Source of the DNA: DATIJJ01 sp039936115
GTDB lineage: Bacteria > Pseudomonadota > Gammaproteobacteria > DSM-16500
NCBI GenBank assembly: GCA_039936115.1
Contig: JBDTIZ010000227.1
Span: 1-38,175 of the forward strand
Length of the DNA: 38,175 nucleotides
Reading direction: 5' to 3'
A program made the translations under genes and the position numbers. The first letter of the stretch is position 1; each line of letters opens with the position of its first letter. The notes under the pieces were generated by a model. The model was given only the letters and a program-made list of their open reading frames with translations, did not search any database and had not been told where the DNA came from. Of this stretch, positions 9,078 through 17,552 are shown in pieces.

Positions 9078-9914
9078 ATGTCACGACCCATATGGAAAGG
9101 TTATATTACTTTTGGACTAGTTAACATCCCCGTCATTCTCTACTCCGGCGAAAAAAAATTTGATATTCAATTTAAATTATTAGATAGTCGCGATAAATCA
9201 CGTATTCGTTATGTTCGCATCAATGAACATACAGGCGAAGAAGTCGCCTGGGAAGATGTTGCTAAAGGTTACGAATATGATGATAACAACTATGTTCTCT
9301 TCAACGAAAAAGAATTAAAAGAACTTGCCGGCGAACATTCTAAAACAATCGATATTGAAAACTTCATCAACGCAAATAGCCTAGATTGCATAGTCTTTGA
9401 TAAACCTTATTTTTTGGTTCCTGATAAAAAAGGCGATAAAGGTTATGTGCTGCTTCGTGAAACGTTAACAAATACTAAAAAAGTCGGCATCGCGAAAGTC
9501 ATTATCCATACGCGCGAATATTTAGCGGCTTTAATGCCGTATGAGAATGCACTCATTCTAAACCTGTTGCATTATCCACAAGAAATAAAAAAGCCGTCCG
9601 AATTTGAGCTACCTACAGCGACGCTGAAGAAATATAAAATTAGCGCAAAAGAACTAGAAATCGCTAAACAGTTAGTCGACTCAATGACAACGAAATGGAA
9701 TCCTAATGCTTATCATGATGAATACAGAAAAGCCCTAGAAAAATTTATTGAAGAAAAAATTCACCATGAAAAACCGAAAAAATCTAAAGCAAAAAAAAGT
9801 AGCTTATCTAAAAGTAGTAATGTTATTAATTTTGTCGATTTATTGAAGAAAAGCTTAAAAGATAAAAAAATTAAAAAGCCTACGAAAAAAAATCCCAAAC
9901 GAAAATCTAGCTGA
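9078..9914 (+). CDS. ku: Non-homologous end joining protein Ku
   Basis: Bacterial Ku is a homodimer that rings double-strand break ends and recruits LigD. The 278-residue protein opens with the family signature MSRPIWKGYITFGLVNIPVILYS, followed by the Ku beta-barrel core (residues about 10-230, with GVLLRETLTNTKKVGIAKVI-like and YENALILNLLHYPQEI segments). A strongly basic Lys-rich tail begins near residue 225 (KPKKSKAKKSS, then the NVINFVDLLKKSLKDKK stretch), typical of proteobacterial Ku and implicated in DNA and LigD contact. AAGGA lies 6 nt before the ATG. ligD lies on the opposite strand about 2 kb downstream, so a complete two-component NHEJ system is present. Confidence 0.96.
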   Translation: MSRPIWKGYITFGLVNIPVILYSGEKKFDIQFKLLDSRDKSRIRYVRINEHTGEEVAWEDVAKGYEYDDNNYVLFNEKELKELAGEHSKTIDIENFINANSLDCIVFDKPYFLVPDKKGDKGYVLLRETLTNTKKVGIAKVIIHTREYLAALMPYENALILNLLHYPQEIKKPSEFELPTATLKKYKISAKELEIAKQLVDSMTTKWNPNAYHDEYRKALEKFIEEKIHHEKPKKSKAKKSSLSKSSNVINFVDLLKKSLKDKKIKKPTKKNPKRKSS

Positions 9915-10044
9915 AAAATTGTTTTGTCGCGCTGTTTGTAACCTATCCTGCTGGTCTGAGCTGTTGGACAAATTAATTGCATTTCCAGCGCTAATTGGTT
10001 ATTGTATGGCTTAATATCACACTAATCGAGTTAAAATATACAAG

Positions 10045-11157
10045 ATGTCTACAACTAGATTAACAACCGCATTATCTTCAACCAAGGCTTTGAACACACT
10101 AGAAGTTAAGCATGATGAAACCCGTGTTGAAATTCCAAAAGTGATTTATTTTGTATGGTTTGGTTCGATGTTACCCGATACAAAACTATATCCATACCAA
10201 AGTAACGTGAAATCTGCTCAACGATTAAATCCTGAGCACGAAGTCTGTCTCTATACTGATGCAACTAGCATGACTGATAAAGATTTCACAGCATTAGCTG
10301 CTTTTTGTGCTGCGCAACGACTTAGCTTTATTGATCTTAATTCAGCAGAGCAACGTAACTTTGCCAATTTAGAACATATTAAATTTGAGAACAGCCTTAA
10401 AAATTTTGCTCGCGCATCTGATATGACGAGAGGAACCATTCTTCACGATCGTGGTGGTATTTATCTTGATGTTGATTTAAGACCAAAGAAATCGTTTGGA
10501 AATATGCACGCTCCCTTAGGTATACTGCATTATATTGTGAGCGATAATTCAGATGACAGATTTAATATCTATTTTATGGCAGCTATACCACACCATCCTT
10601 CATTTGCAGCTTGTATTCGATACTTTGATGACATATACAAAATAATTAAATCTACTCCTGACCATAGAACATGGCTGACAACGACGGATCAAAAGCTCTG
10701 TTTATTTGTAAATACCTACACAACGGGCGGTGTTTACGACCAAATATTTAAATTTTCACTTCACCCGAAAGAAAAAAATTATATTCATTTTGATTTAGAG
10801 GAATATATCACTATCGTATGTGATAACTCGTGGATTAAGCCAGATCAAGGTCGTGATCAGAATGCGCAAATGAATTTTCTGAACTATAAGACTTTATATG
10901 ATAATTATACGATAAATATCTTTATGAAAATGATTCCTGATTTAATTGTGCGTAACAAGAAATTTGAAAGATTTTTATTTCTTGAAAGAACAGCCAGAAC
11001 TGAAGGCGCCAAAAGTTCGTATGGATTTTTAAGTTATCGAGAATTACTTAAGTTTAAGTTAATCGCAAAAAAATCAAATGAACATATCTCAAATCATACA
11101 AAGCATATAGAAGAAGTATATTATGCTAAGCTTGATGCGCCTGTTCGTACGTTTTGA
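10045..11157 (+). CDS. GT-A glycosyltransferase resembling toxin/effector catalytic domains
   Basis: This 370-residue protein has the layout of the DXD-containing TcdA/TcdB-type or sugar-binding glycosyltransferase families. The N-terminal KVIYFVWFGSMLP (about 32-44) would begin the Rossmann-like fold. The key block ARASDMTRGTILHDRGGIYLDVD spans 122-144, with D142-x-D144 as the metal/nucleotide-sugar ligand. Clostridial toxins and several Legionella effectors share ASD...GG.YLDVD. There is no signal peptide or transmembrane helix, so the enzyme is cytosolic or exported by a specialised system. It is convergent with the ligD/PEBP unit, and a weak Shine-Dalgarno leaves the start uncertain. An effector role is inference. 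A polysaccharide or lipopolysaccharide sugar transferase is the alternative. Confidence 0.75.
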   Translation: MSTTRLTTALSSTKALNTLEVKHDETRVEIPKVIYFVWFGSMLPDTKLYPYQSNVKSAQRLNPEHEVCLYTDATSMTDKDFTALAAFCAAQRLSFIDLNSAEQRNFANLEHIKFENSLKNFARASDMTRGTILHDRGGIYLDVDLRPKKSFGNMHAPLGILHYIVSDNSDDRFNIYFMAAIPHHPSFAACIRYFDDIYKIIKSTPDHRTWLTTTDQKLCLFVNTYTTGGVYDQIFKFSLHPKEKNYIHFDLEEYITIVCDNSWIKPDQGRDQNAQMNFLNYKTLYDNYTINIFMKMIPDLIVRNKKFERFLFLERTARTEGAKSSYGFLSYRELLKFKLIAKKSNEHISNHTKHIEEVYYAKLDAPVRTF

Positions 11158-11187
11158 TGTAGCCCTAGAAAAAACGGAGAGAGCTTG

Positions 11188-11646
11188 CTAAGTTCCCTCT
11201 TTTTTATAACGACCAATTAAAATCGCTTTTGCTAATACGTGTTGTTTCATCGCATCCATCACTTGTTTTTTAGTTGAATTGATAGGCAAATCAAGGCGCG
11301 TATCTAAAGCATAAAGATTAAAATAATATCGATGCATGCCGTCAGGAGGACACGGCCCATAATAATTCGTATTTTTACCGGTGCCGAGCCCGTGAACACC
11401 CGCAGGTTCTTCACCTTCAGCAATTTCAGTTGTAGACGCAGGGATGTTATAAACAATCCAATGATCCCAAATGCCATCTGGACGAATGGATTTAGGTACA
11501 TCAGAGTCATCCATGATGAGAACCAAACTGACAGCATCTGTTGGGACGTTGCTAATTGTCAGCGGCGGACTTATGCCTGCACCATCACAGGTATAGTTTC
11601 TGGGGATGTTCCCTTCATTTTCAAATGCAGTACTTGTCAATTTCAT
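11188..11646 (-). CDS. YbhB/YbcL family PEBP (Raf kinase inhibitor-like) protein
   Basis: This 152-residue protein belongs to the phosphatidylethanolamine-binding protein superfamily. Typical motifs are FENEGNIPRNYTCDGAGISPPL at the start, the DDSDVP...WDHWIVYNIP block lining the anion-binding pocket, and YYGPCPPDGMHRYYFNLYALD. Bacterial members are soluble and of uncertain function. It has no signal peptide. The start ATG is preceded by AAGGA. It begins 27 nt after ligD on the same strand, so it is probably the last gene of a uvrB-ligD-PEBP unit and ends close to the convergent glycosyltransferase gene. Confidence 0.92.
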   Translation of the reverse strand: MKLTSTAFENEGNIPRNYTCDGAGISPPLTISNVPTDAVSLVLIMDDSDVPKSIRPDGIWDHWIVYNIPASTTEIAEGEEPAGVHGLGTGKNTNYYGPCPPDGMHRYYFNLYALDTRLDLPINSTKKQVMDAMKQHVLAKAILIGRYKKEGT

Positions 11647-11673
11647 AATAAGATCCTTCTTTAAATACTGAAA

Positions 11674-14142
11674 TTATAATTTATCCAAGCGCAAAGATTG
11701 TTTAATCTTAAAAAAATCTTTCCATGGATCCTGTTTCATTTTATCCAAGCGCTTAAATATCGTTTTGATCGTATACGTTGTATCTTTAATATTATTTGTA
11801 AGCTCACTCCAGCTAAGTGGAGTTGCAATGGATGCGTTATCGTTAACTCGCGTGGAATAAGGTGCAACCGCTGTTGCACCGCGAAAATTACGCAAATAAT
11901 CAATAAATATTTTTCCCGTACGCTTAGATTTTGACATAGTTGCTATATATTTATCGGGGTTTTTTTCAACCAAATAATTCACTAAGCTATGTGTAAATGC
12001 TTTTACATCATCCCAGCCAAATTCTGGAGCAATTGGAACAACTACATGTAATCCTTTCCCGCCAGTTGTTTTGACAAATGATTTTAATTTAATTTTTTTT
12101 AGTTGAGCTCTTATTTCGAAAGCAGCTGCTACAACTTCTTTCCATTTAATACCTACTGCCGGATCAATATCAAATACAATTATATCAGGATTTTCGAGAT
12201 CATCAACTCGACTGCCCCATGTATGAATTTCAAGAACGCCCAACTGTGGTAGTGCTAGCAAACCATCAATCTCATCAATGTAAATATAATTTTCTGTTGC
12301 ATGTTTTGTTTTGATAGGAATTGATTTCAACTCTGCCGGTGTAGAACTATTGGTATGCTTTTGATAAAAACACTCTTTTGATTGTCCATTTGGACATCGA
12401 ACCAGAGTAATCGGTCGATTAATGATATATGGCATGATCCATTTTTGAATATTTTTATAGTAGTCAAATAATTGTAATTTCGTAACGCCAAGCTTGGGAA
12501 ATAAAATTTTATCTGGATGAGTCAATTCAACGGTTTTTGCAGATTTCATTTTAGCTGCTCGTCCAACGTGATGTGGCATTTCAACGCCAATATTTTTGGG
12601 AACTTTATCGCTGCGCATTCCTTTAAAACTGGGATGTCGCAAAATACCATCCGATGTCCACTCAGCAAATTCAACTTCTGCTATTAAAGCTGGCTTGATC
12701 CATTTGACATTTTTACTAGCTGGTGGAGTTTTTTCAAATGGCATTTGAGTCGTCGTATATTTTTTTAATTCTTTGAAAATTGAAGCCAATGATTTTTCAT
12801 TAAATCCAGTACCTACATGTCCGCAGTAAACGAATTTTTTATTTTTTGAATACACGCCTAGCAATAAAGACCCAAACTTTTTTCTGCTACCTTTCGGCAT
12901 TGTATAACCAGCAATGACAAACTCTTGCCGTTTAATACATTTCACTTTAAGCCAGTTTTTAGCCCTTTTTTGCACGTATTGACTGTTAATGCTTTTTGAA
13001 ACGATCCCTTCTAGGGATAACTCACAACTCTTAGCAAAAACAGCATCACCCGAGCCAAACACATGATCGCTATATCGAAGCACTCCTGTATCGCTGGTAA
13101 TAATAGTATGCAATATTTTCTTTCTTTCGATCAAAGGCTCTGACGATAAATCATACCCGTCATAATAAATTAAATCGAAAATATAATAATTAAATTTTTT
13201 GTTTGTATTATCTTTAATCGCATTTTGTAATAATTGAAAATCAGATCGCTGGTTTTTATCTAAAACAACAATCTCACCATCCAGTATGGCGTTTGACAAC
13301 GAGAGCTTAGTCAGCTCTTGAACGATACTAGGAAATTTCGAGGTCCAATTTTGATTTCCTCGCGTCATGAGTCTAATTTTTTTATTTTCAATAAATGCAA
13401 TAAGCCGATATCCATCAAACTTTATTTCATGCAACCATTCATCGCCCTGCGGTGGTTGCTCAACCAACGTTGCTAGTTGCGGTTTAATAAGACTAGGTAT
13501 CTGATGCTTTTTACCTTTTGGTTTTATTTGAGTGTTTATTTTTGTTTTGACTGATTTTTTAGATTTTTTTTGTAGGGATGTATTTGATTTTGCTAACTGT
13601 TCTATTGATTTTCCTGAAACTACACTCTTAGATTTTTTTTGAATAATATCGTAATCGTCGGAAGAACGTGCATATTTGTCTTCGATTTTTATTAACAACC
13701 AATTATCGGGAGAAGATTGAATTCTAATTAACTTCCAAAGTCCTTTTAATTTTTTGCCTTTGAGTGAAAACGTTAAACTGCCTTTTTGATAGGATTTTTC
13801 AGGATCATCTTTTTCTGCCAGCCATTCTCCTTTATCCCAAAGCATGACAGCGCCACCGCCATATTGTCCTTTCGGGATATTGCCTTCAAAATTTCCGTAT
13901 TCAAGTGGATGGTCTTCTACGTGGACTGCGAGACGTTTTACGTTGGGATCTAAGCTTGGACCTTTCGGAATAGCCCAGCTTTTTAAAACACCTTTTAGTT
14001 CTAAACGAAAATCATAATGTAAATGACTTGCTGCATGCTTCTGAATGACGTACAGGTTTTTGCTTTTAGCAGATTTAATTTTTCCTTTAGGTTCTGACGT
14101 ATCTTTAAAGTTCCGCTTTTTGCGATACCGTTTTAGTAACAT
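11674..14142 (-). CDS. ligD: Multifunctional ATP-dependent DNA ligase LigD (PE-LIG-POL)
   Basis: LigD processes and seals double-strand breaks held by Ku. The 822-residue protein has all three domains in the Pseudomonas order. The 3'-phosphoesterase domain is at about 30-155 (HAASHLHYDFRLELKG; H40/H42/D44). The ATP-dependent ligase is at about 215-530 with nucleotidyl-lysine K241 in EIKFDGYR. The archaeo-eukaryotic-primase-like polymerase is at about 540-822 with the catalytic D658-x-D660 (VFDIDP). The linker at 165-212 is very Lys/Ser-rich. The gene begins 37 nt after uvrB with AAGGA before the ATG, which links it to excision repair, and PEBP follows. ku is encoded convergently. Confidence 0.97.
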   Translation of the reverse strand: MLLKRYRKKRNFKDTSEPKGKIKSAKSKNLYVIQKHAASHLHYDFRLELKGVLKSWAIPKGPSLDPNVKRLAVHVEDHPLEYGNFEGNIPKGQYGGGAVMLWDKGEWLAEKDDPEKSYQKGSLTFSLKGKKLKGLWKLIRIQSSPDNWLLIKIEDKYARSSDDYDIIQKKSKSVVSGKSIEQLAKSNTSLQKKSKKSVKTKINTQIKPKGKKHQIPSLIKPQLATLVEQPPQGDEWLHEIKFDGYRLIAFIENKKIRLMTRGNQNWTSKFPSIVQELTKLSLSNAILDGEIVVLDKNQRSDFQLLQNAIKDNTNKKFNYYIFDLIYYDGYDLSSEPLIERKKILHTIITSDTGVLRYSDHVFGSGDAVFAKSCELSLEGIVSKSINSQYVQKRAKNWLKVKCIKRQEFVIAGYTMPKGSRKKFGSLLLGVYSKNKKFVYCGHVGTGFNEKSLASIFKELKKYTTTQMPFEKTPPASKNVKWIKPALIAEVEFAEWTSDGILRHPSFKGMRSDKVPKNIGVEMPHHVGRAAKMKSAKTVELTHPDKILFPKLGVTKLQLFDYYKNIQKWIMPYIINRPITLVRCPNGQSKECFYQKHTNSSTPAELKSIPIKTKHATENYIYIDEIDGLLALPQLGVLEIHTWGSRVDDLENPDIIVFDIDPAVGIKWKEVVAAAFEIRAQLKKIKLKSFVKTTGGKGLHVVVPIAPEFGWDDVKAFTHSLVNYLVEKNPDKYIATMSKSKRTGKIFIDYLRNFRGATAVAPYSTRVNDNASIATPLSWSELTNNIKDTTYTIKTIFKRLDKMKQDPWKDFFKIKQSLRLDKL

Positions 14143-14179
14143 GGCAAAATCCTTTTTTTAAATTACATCCTATAATTTA

Positions 14180-16189
14180 TCAAAAACCAATGTTATTTTT
14201 TTCTATTTCCTTGATGACATCACGCAGATGCGCAGCCTCTTCAAATTCCAGATTATGTGCATGATCATACATTTTCTTTTCAAGTTCAACAATCTTGGCC
14301 TGACGTTTTTCTGGTGAAAGCCCAATATATTCTGCATTTTTTTCAGCAACTCTTGCATACAACTTACCGCGTACCGAGTTAACGCCATAAGCGCCTTCCA
14401 TAATGTCGCGTATGGATTTTTGCACGCCGCGAGGTGTAATGCCATGCGCCTCATTATGTTCTCTCTGCTTTTGGCGCCGACGTTCGGTTTCTTTTATGGC
14501 GCGCTCCATAGAACCTGTCACCCGATCTGCGTAGAGAATAGCTTTGCCATTAATATTTCTCGCCACGCGTCCTATTGTCTGAATTAATGCGGTTTCTGAA
14601 CGCAAAAAACCTTCTTTGTCTGCATCCAAAATGCCAACCAGCGAAACCTCGGGCATATCTAAACCTTCACGCAATAAATTAATTCCGACTAACACATCAA
14701 AACTTCCTAATCGTAAATTGCGGATTATTTCGACGCGTTCAATTGTTTCAATATCGGAATGCAAATAACGCACACGTACATTGTGTTCTTCTAAATATTC
14801 CGTTAAATCTTCCGCCATTCTTTTAGTTAGCGTTGTCACGAGCACACGTTCATTTACCGCGACTCGTTTATTAATCTCAGACAGTAAGTCATCGACTTGT
14901 GAACGGCCTGGGCGCACTTCAACTTCTGGATCTAACAAACCCGTTGGGCGAACAACTTGTTCGACAATCGCGCTGGAATATTCATGTTCATACACACTGG
15001 GTGTTGCTGAAACAAAAATCATTTGCGGTGCGCGTTGTTCAAATTCATCAAAACGCATAGGACGATTGTCTAATGCAGAAGGAAGACGAAATCCATATTC
15101 AACTAATGTTTCTTTGCGTGAACGGTCACCGCGATACATGCCGCGCAATTGAGGAATCGTCACATGCGATTCATCTACAACTAATAATGAATTTGGCGGC
15201 AAATAATCAAATAACGTAGGTGGTGCATCACCCGCTTCTCTGCCCGACAAATAGCGTGAATAATTTTCGATGCCCGAACAATATCCCAACTCATTCATTA
15301 ATTCTAAATCATATTGCGTGCGTTGTTCTAAACGTTGCGCTTCAACTAATTTATTTAAGCTGCGTAATTCTTCCAATCGAATTTTCAAATCAATTTTAAT
15401 TTGATCAATCGCTTCAACGACTCGCGAACGGGCAGTGACGTAATGTGATTTAGGATAAATCGTTAAACGTGGCACACGACGTGAAATTTCACCGGTTAAT
15501 GGATCGAAATAAGCGAGGTTTTCAATTTCATCGCCCATTAATTCGATACGCACAGCTTCTTTATCGGATTCCGCAGGATATACATCAATCACATCGCCGC
15601 GTACACGATATGTCGCGCGATGAAGATCAACATCATTGCGCGTGTATTGTAATTCCGACAGACGTCGCAATAAGTGGCGTTGATCGATTTTATCACCGCG
15701 ATCTAAGTGTAATACCATGCTTAAATACATGCGTGGATCACCTAAACCATATATGGCTGAAACAGTTGCAACGATAATCGCATCGCTGCGTTCTAGTAAT
15801 GCTTTGGTTGCGGATAAACGCATTTGCTCAATATGTTCGTTAATCGATGCATCTTTGGCGATATAAGTGTCTGACGATGGAACGTAAGCTTCAGGCTGAT
15901 AATAATCATAGTACGAAACAAAATATTCCACGGCGTTTTTAGGGAAAAATTCTTGCATTTCACCGTAGAGTTGCGCTGCGAGTGTTTTGTTTGGTGCTAA
16001 AATGATGGTTGGCCGTTGCAAGGCCTGAATGACATTCGCAATTGAAAATGTTTTGCCTGAACCTGTAACACCTAACAAAGTTTGATGACTTAAGCCTTGT
16101 TGTAATCCATTTATTAATTGTGAAATTGCCTTCGGTTGATCACCGGCAGGCTCAAAGTTAGATAAAAGTTGAAATAGTTGAGAACTCAT
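14180..16189 (-). CDS. uvrB: Excinuclease ABC subunit B
   Basis: UvrB is the damage-verifying helicase-like component of nucleotide excision repair. At 669 residues it has family-typical length. Visible elements are the Walker A GVTGSGKT (40-47), the beta-hairpin region [19 protein letters not shown], the helicase motif [62 protein letters not shown], and a C-terminal UVR domain ([13 protein letters not shown]) for UvrC contact. ligD follows closely on the same strand. No clear LexA operator is visible upstream. Instead, a nested inverted repeat covers the leader and the presumed Shine-Dalgarno. Confidence 0.98.
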   Translation of the reverse strand: MSSQLFQLLSNFEPAGDQPKAISQLINGLQQGLSHQTLLGVTGSGKTFSIANVIQALQRPTIILAPNKTLAAQLYGEMQEFFPKNAVEYFVSYYDYYQPEAYVPSSDTYIAKDASINEHIEQMRLSATKALLERSDAIIVATVSAIYGLGDPRMYLSMVLHLDRGDKIDQRHLLRRLSELQYTRNDVDLHRATYRVRGDVIDVYPAESDKEAVRIELMGDEIENLAYFDPLTGEISRRVPRLTIYPKSHYVTARSRVVEAIDQIKIDLKIRLEELRSLNKLVEAQRLEQRTQYDLELMNELGYCSGIENYSRYLSGREAGDAPPTLFDYLPPNSLLVVDESHVTIPQLRGMYRGDRSRKETLVEYGFRLPSALDNRPMRFDEFEQRAPQMIFVSATPSVYEHEYSSAIVEQVVRPTGLLDPEVEVRPGRSQVDDLLSEINKRVAVNERVLVTTLTKRMAEDLTEYLEEHNVRVRYLHSDIETIERVEIIRNLRLGSFDVLVGINLLREGLDMPEVSLVGILDADKEGFLRSETALIQTIGRVARNINGKAILYADRVTGSMERAIKETERRRQKQREHNEAHGITPRGVQKSIRDIMEGAYGVNSVRGKLYARVAEKNAEYIGLSPEKRQAKIVELEKKMYDHAHNLEFEEAAHLRDVIKEIEKNNIGF

Positions 16190-16193
16190 AAAT

Positions 16194-16270
16194 CAGACAC
16201 CTTACTTATTAGAGATTTACCTCCCATGAGTGAGAGGTATAAGTGTAAATCAATTCAAACAAGGTGTCTG
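16194..16270 (-). promoter_or_regulatory. Nested inverted repeat in uvrB leader, possibly masking the Shine-Dalgarno
   Basis: Three nested arm pairs are visible: CAGACACCTT (16194-16203) with AAGGTGTCTG (16261-16270), GATTTAC (16214-16220) with GTAAATC (16245-16251), and ACCTC (16219-16223) with GAGGT (16234-16238). On the transcript the 3' outer arm ends 4 nt before the uvrB AUG and contains AAGG, the best available Shine-Dalgarno. Folding would bury the ribosome-binding site. It could equally be a terminator-like or mobile palindrome. Regulation is inference. Confidence 0.5.
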
Positions 16271-16278
16271 TTAAGAGA

Positions 16279-16680
16279 TTAACCTCTTCGTGACATTGGC
16301 ACTTGAATATCGATTGGGTAATCATAAGCTGAACCATTTGCCATATCGACACCTGCACCGATCACGCCGCCAAATACGACATTACCGAAAGCCATGCCTT
16401 TGGTTCTTGATGCGATTATTTTACGGCCTGAACCTACACCTGATTTATTGCATGTGACAACGAGATCTTTGTAACTGCGATGCACTGTAACTGAACCTGG
16501 GGTTTGATTGACGTACCATTTACCTTTGTTATTTTCTAAGGAGCAAGTTGCACCTGCAACAGGCGCGGTATTCACGGAAACGCTTTCGTTGGTGCCGTTT
16601 ACAATTGACGCGCAACCCGTTACTAACACTGACACTACGCTTATGCATGAGGCAGCAATTATAGAAGTAATTTTATTCAT
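16279..16680 (-). CDS. Lipoprotein of unknown function
   Basis: The 133-residue product has a lipoprotein signal (MNKITSIIAASCISVVSVLVTGC) with lipobox VTGC and Cys23 as the lipidated residue. The mature part contains a short beta-rich domain (NGTNESVSVNTAPVAGATCSL, then PGSVTVHRSYKDLVVTCNKSG). This is a pattern shared by many gammaproteobacterial small lipoproteins beginning CASIVNGT. A Gly-rich segment GNVVFGGVIGAGVDMANGS near the C-terminus resembles a glycine-zipper-like stretch. The function is unknown. It is encoded upstream of uvrB on the same strand, with the nested inverted repeat between them. Confidence 0.85.
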   Translation of the reverse strand: MNKITSIIAASCISVVSVLVTGCASIVNGTNESVSVNTAPVAGATCSLENNKGKWYVNQTPGSVTVHRSYKDLVVTCNKSGVGSGRKIIASRTKGMAFGNVVFGGVIGAGVDMANGSAYDYPIDIQVPMSRRG

Positions 16681-16765
16681 TTTTATCCACCTACGCTTTG
16701 TTTGATCAAAAAGAAGACGGATTTTATCTGAAAGATTCGAGAGTTGTCAAACTTTAAACTGTTTA

Positions 16766-17293
16766 TTACTTAGACATTGCGTCTCTAATTTCATCCACAA
16801 ACCCAAATTGGCTGAGATCAGGCATCCGCATAGGATAAAGCACGCCATCTAAATGATCGCATTCATGCTGAATAACTCGTGCATGGTAACCTTCTACCTG
16901 GCGGTCAATACTGTGGCCTTCAGCATTTAAACCGCGATAACGAATGGCTCTACAGCGGGGCACTAGTCCCATCATGCCTGGGAGAGAAAAACACCCTTCC
17001 CAGCCAAGTTCTGTTTCATCTGTTAGAAAGTCTATGATGGGATTGATTAAAATAGTAAATGGAATTTCTTCATGGTGGCCACGCATTTTGGCACGTTCTT
17101 CAGGGACATGGAAAACCACAATGCGGGATGACTGAAAAACCTGCGGTGCAGCAAGGCCGGCGCCGCTTAATGCATAATAGGTTTCGACTAAATCTTTGAT
17201 AAACGTTTGAATCATGGGTGCTGCAATATCATTAACCTCTGCAGCTCTGGTTTGCAAAACAGGGTGGCCCATGCGGGCAACTGGTAAGATCAT
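16766..17293 (-). CDS. def: Peptide deformylase
   Basis: This metalloenzyme removes the N-formyl group from nascent proteins. The 175-residue product carries all three family motifs: GAGLAAPQ (44-51), EGCFS (99-103; the usual Leu is Phe, Cys101 binds metal) and HECDH (143-147, with catalytic Glu144). The frame is open another 45 codons upstream, but that part reads through a repeat and looks non-coding. The ATG at 17293 has AGGA 6 nt upstream and matches the family start. The gene stands alone, away from fmt, and may be one of several deformylase paralogues. It is divergent from aspC. Confidence 0.95.
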   Translation of the reverse strand: MILPVARMGHPVLQTRAAEVNDIAAPMIQTFIKDLVETYYALSGAGLAAPQVFQSSRIVVFHVPEERAKMRGHHEEIPFTILINPIIDFLTDETELGWEGCFSLPGMMGLVPRCRAIRYRGLNAEGHSIDRQVEGYHARVIQHECDHLDGVLYPMRMPDLSQFGFVDEIRDAMSK

Positions 17294-17363
17294 TGCTTTT
17301 CCTTTGTGCATTGATAATTTTGCGCTAATTGTGGTGATTTGTAGCAAAATAATCAACTTGTAC

Positions 17364-17435
17364 TTAGGGTCTGTTGACAATTGGAAGAAAGAATTGTCAT
17401 GCCGACATGTACAAAGACCTGTCAACAAACCCTAA
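17364..17435. repeat. Inverted-repeat (MITE-like) element between def and aspC
   Basis: TTAGGGTCTGTTGACA (17364-17379) is matched by TGTCAACAAACCCTAA (17420-17435) with one mismatch over 16 bp. The 72-bp element also has an internal ACAATT/AATTGT hairpin next to the left arm. It carries no coding capacity. The terminal inverted arms and the intergenic position suggest a miniature inverted-repeat element or transposon-end remnant. No flanking target duplication was established by eye. Confidence 0.5.
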
Positions 17436-17552
17436 AATCTTCAAAATCATGTCTAAAAAATAAATATAGATGATTTATTTTGATTCTATTATTATAATCC
17501 GCCTCCGCGTCATGAAAGAAATTTTATAGAATTTATGGAGTAAGTCACAATT

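Noticed and set aside
16190..16278. LexA/SOS box before uvrB
   Set aside because: No CTGT-N8-ACAG pattern of the expected kind is visible in the spacer.
17294..17428. 45-codon N-terminal extension of the deformylase
   Set aside because: It runs through the inverted-repeat element, does not look like family sequence, and the downstream ATG has a proper ribosome-binding site.
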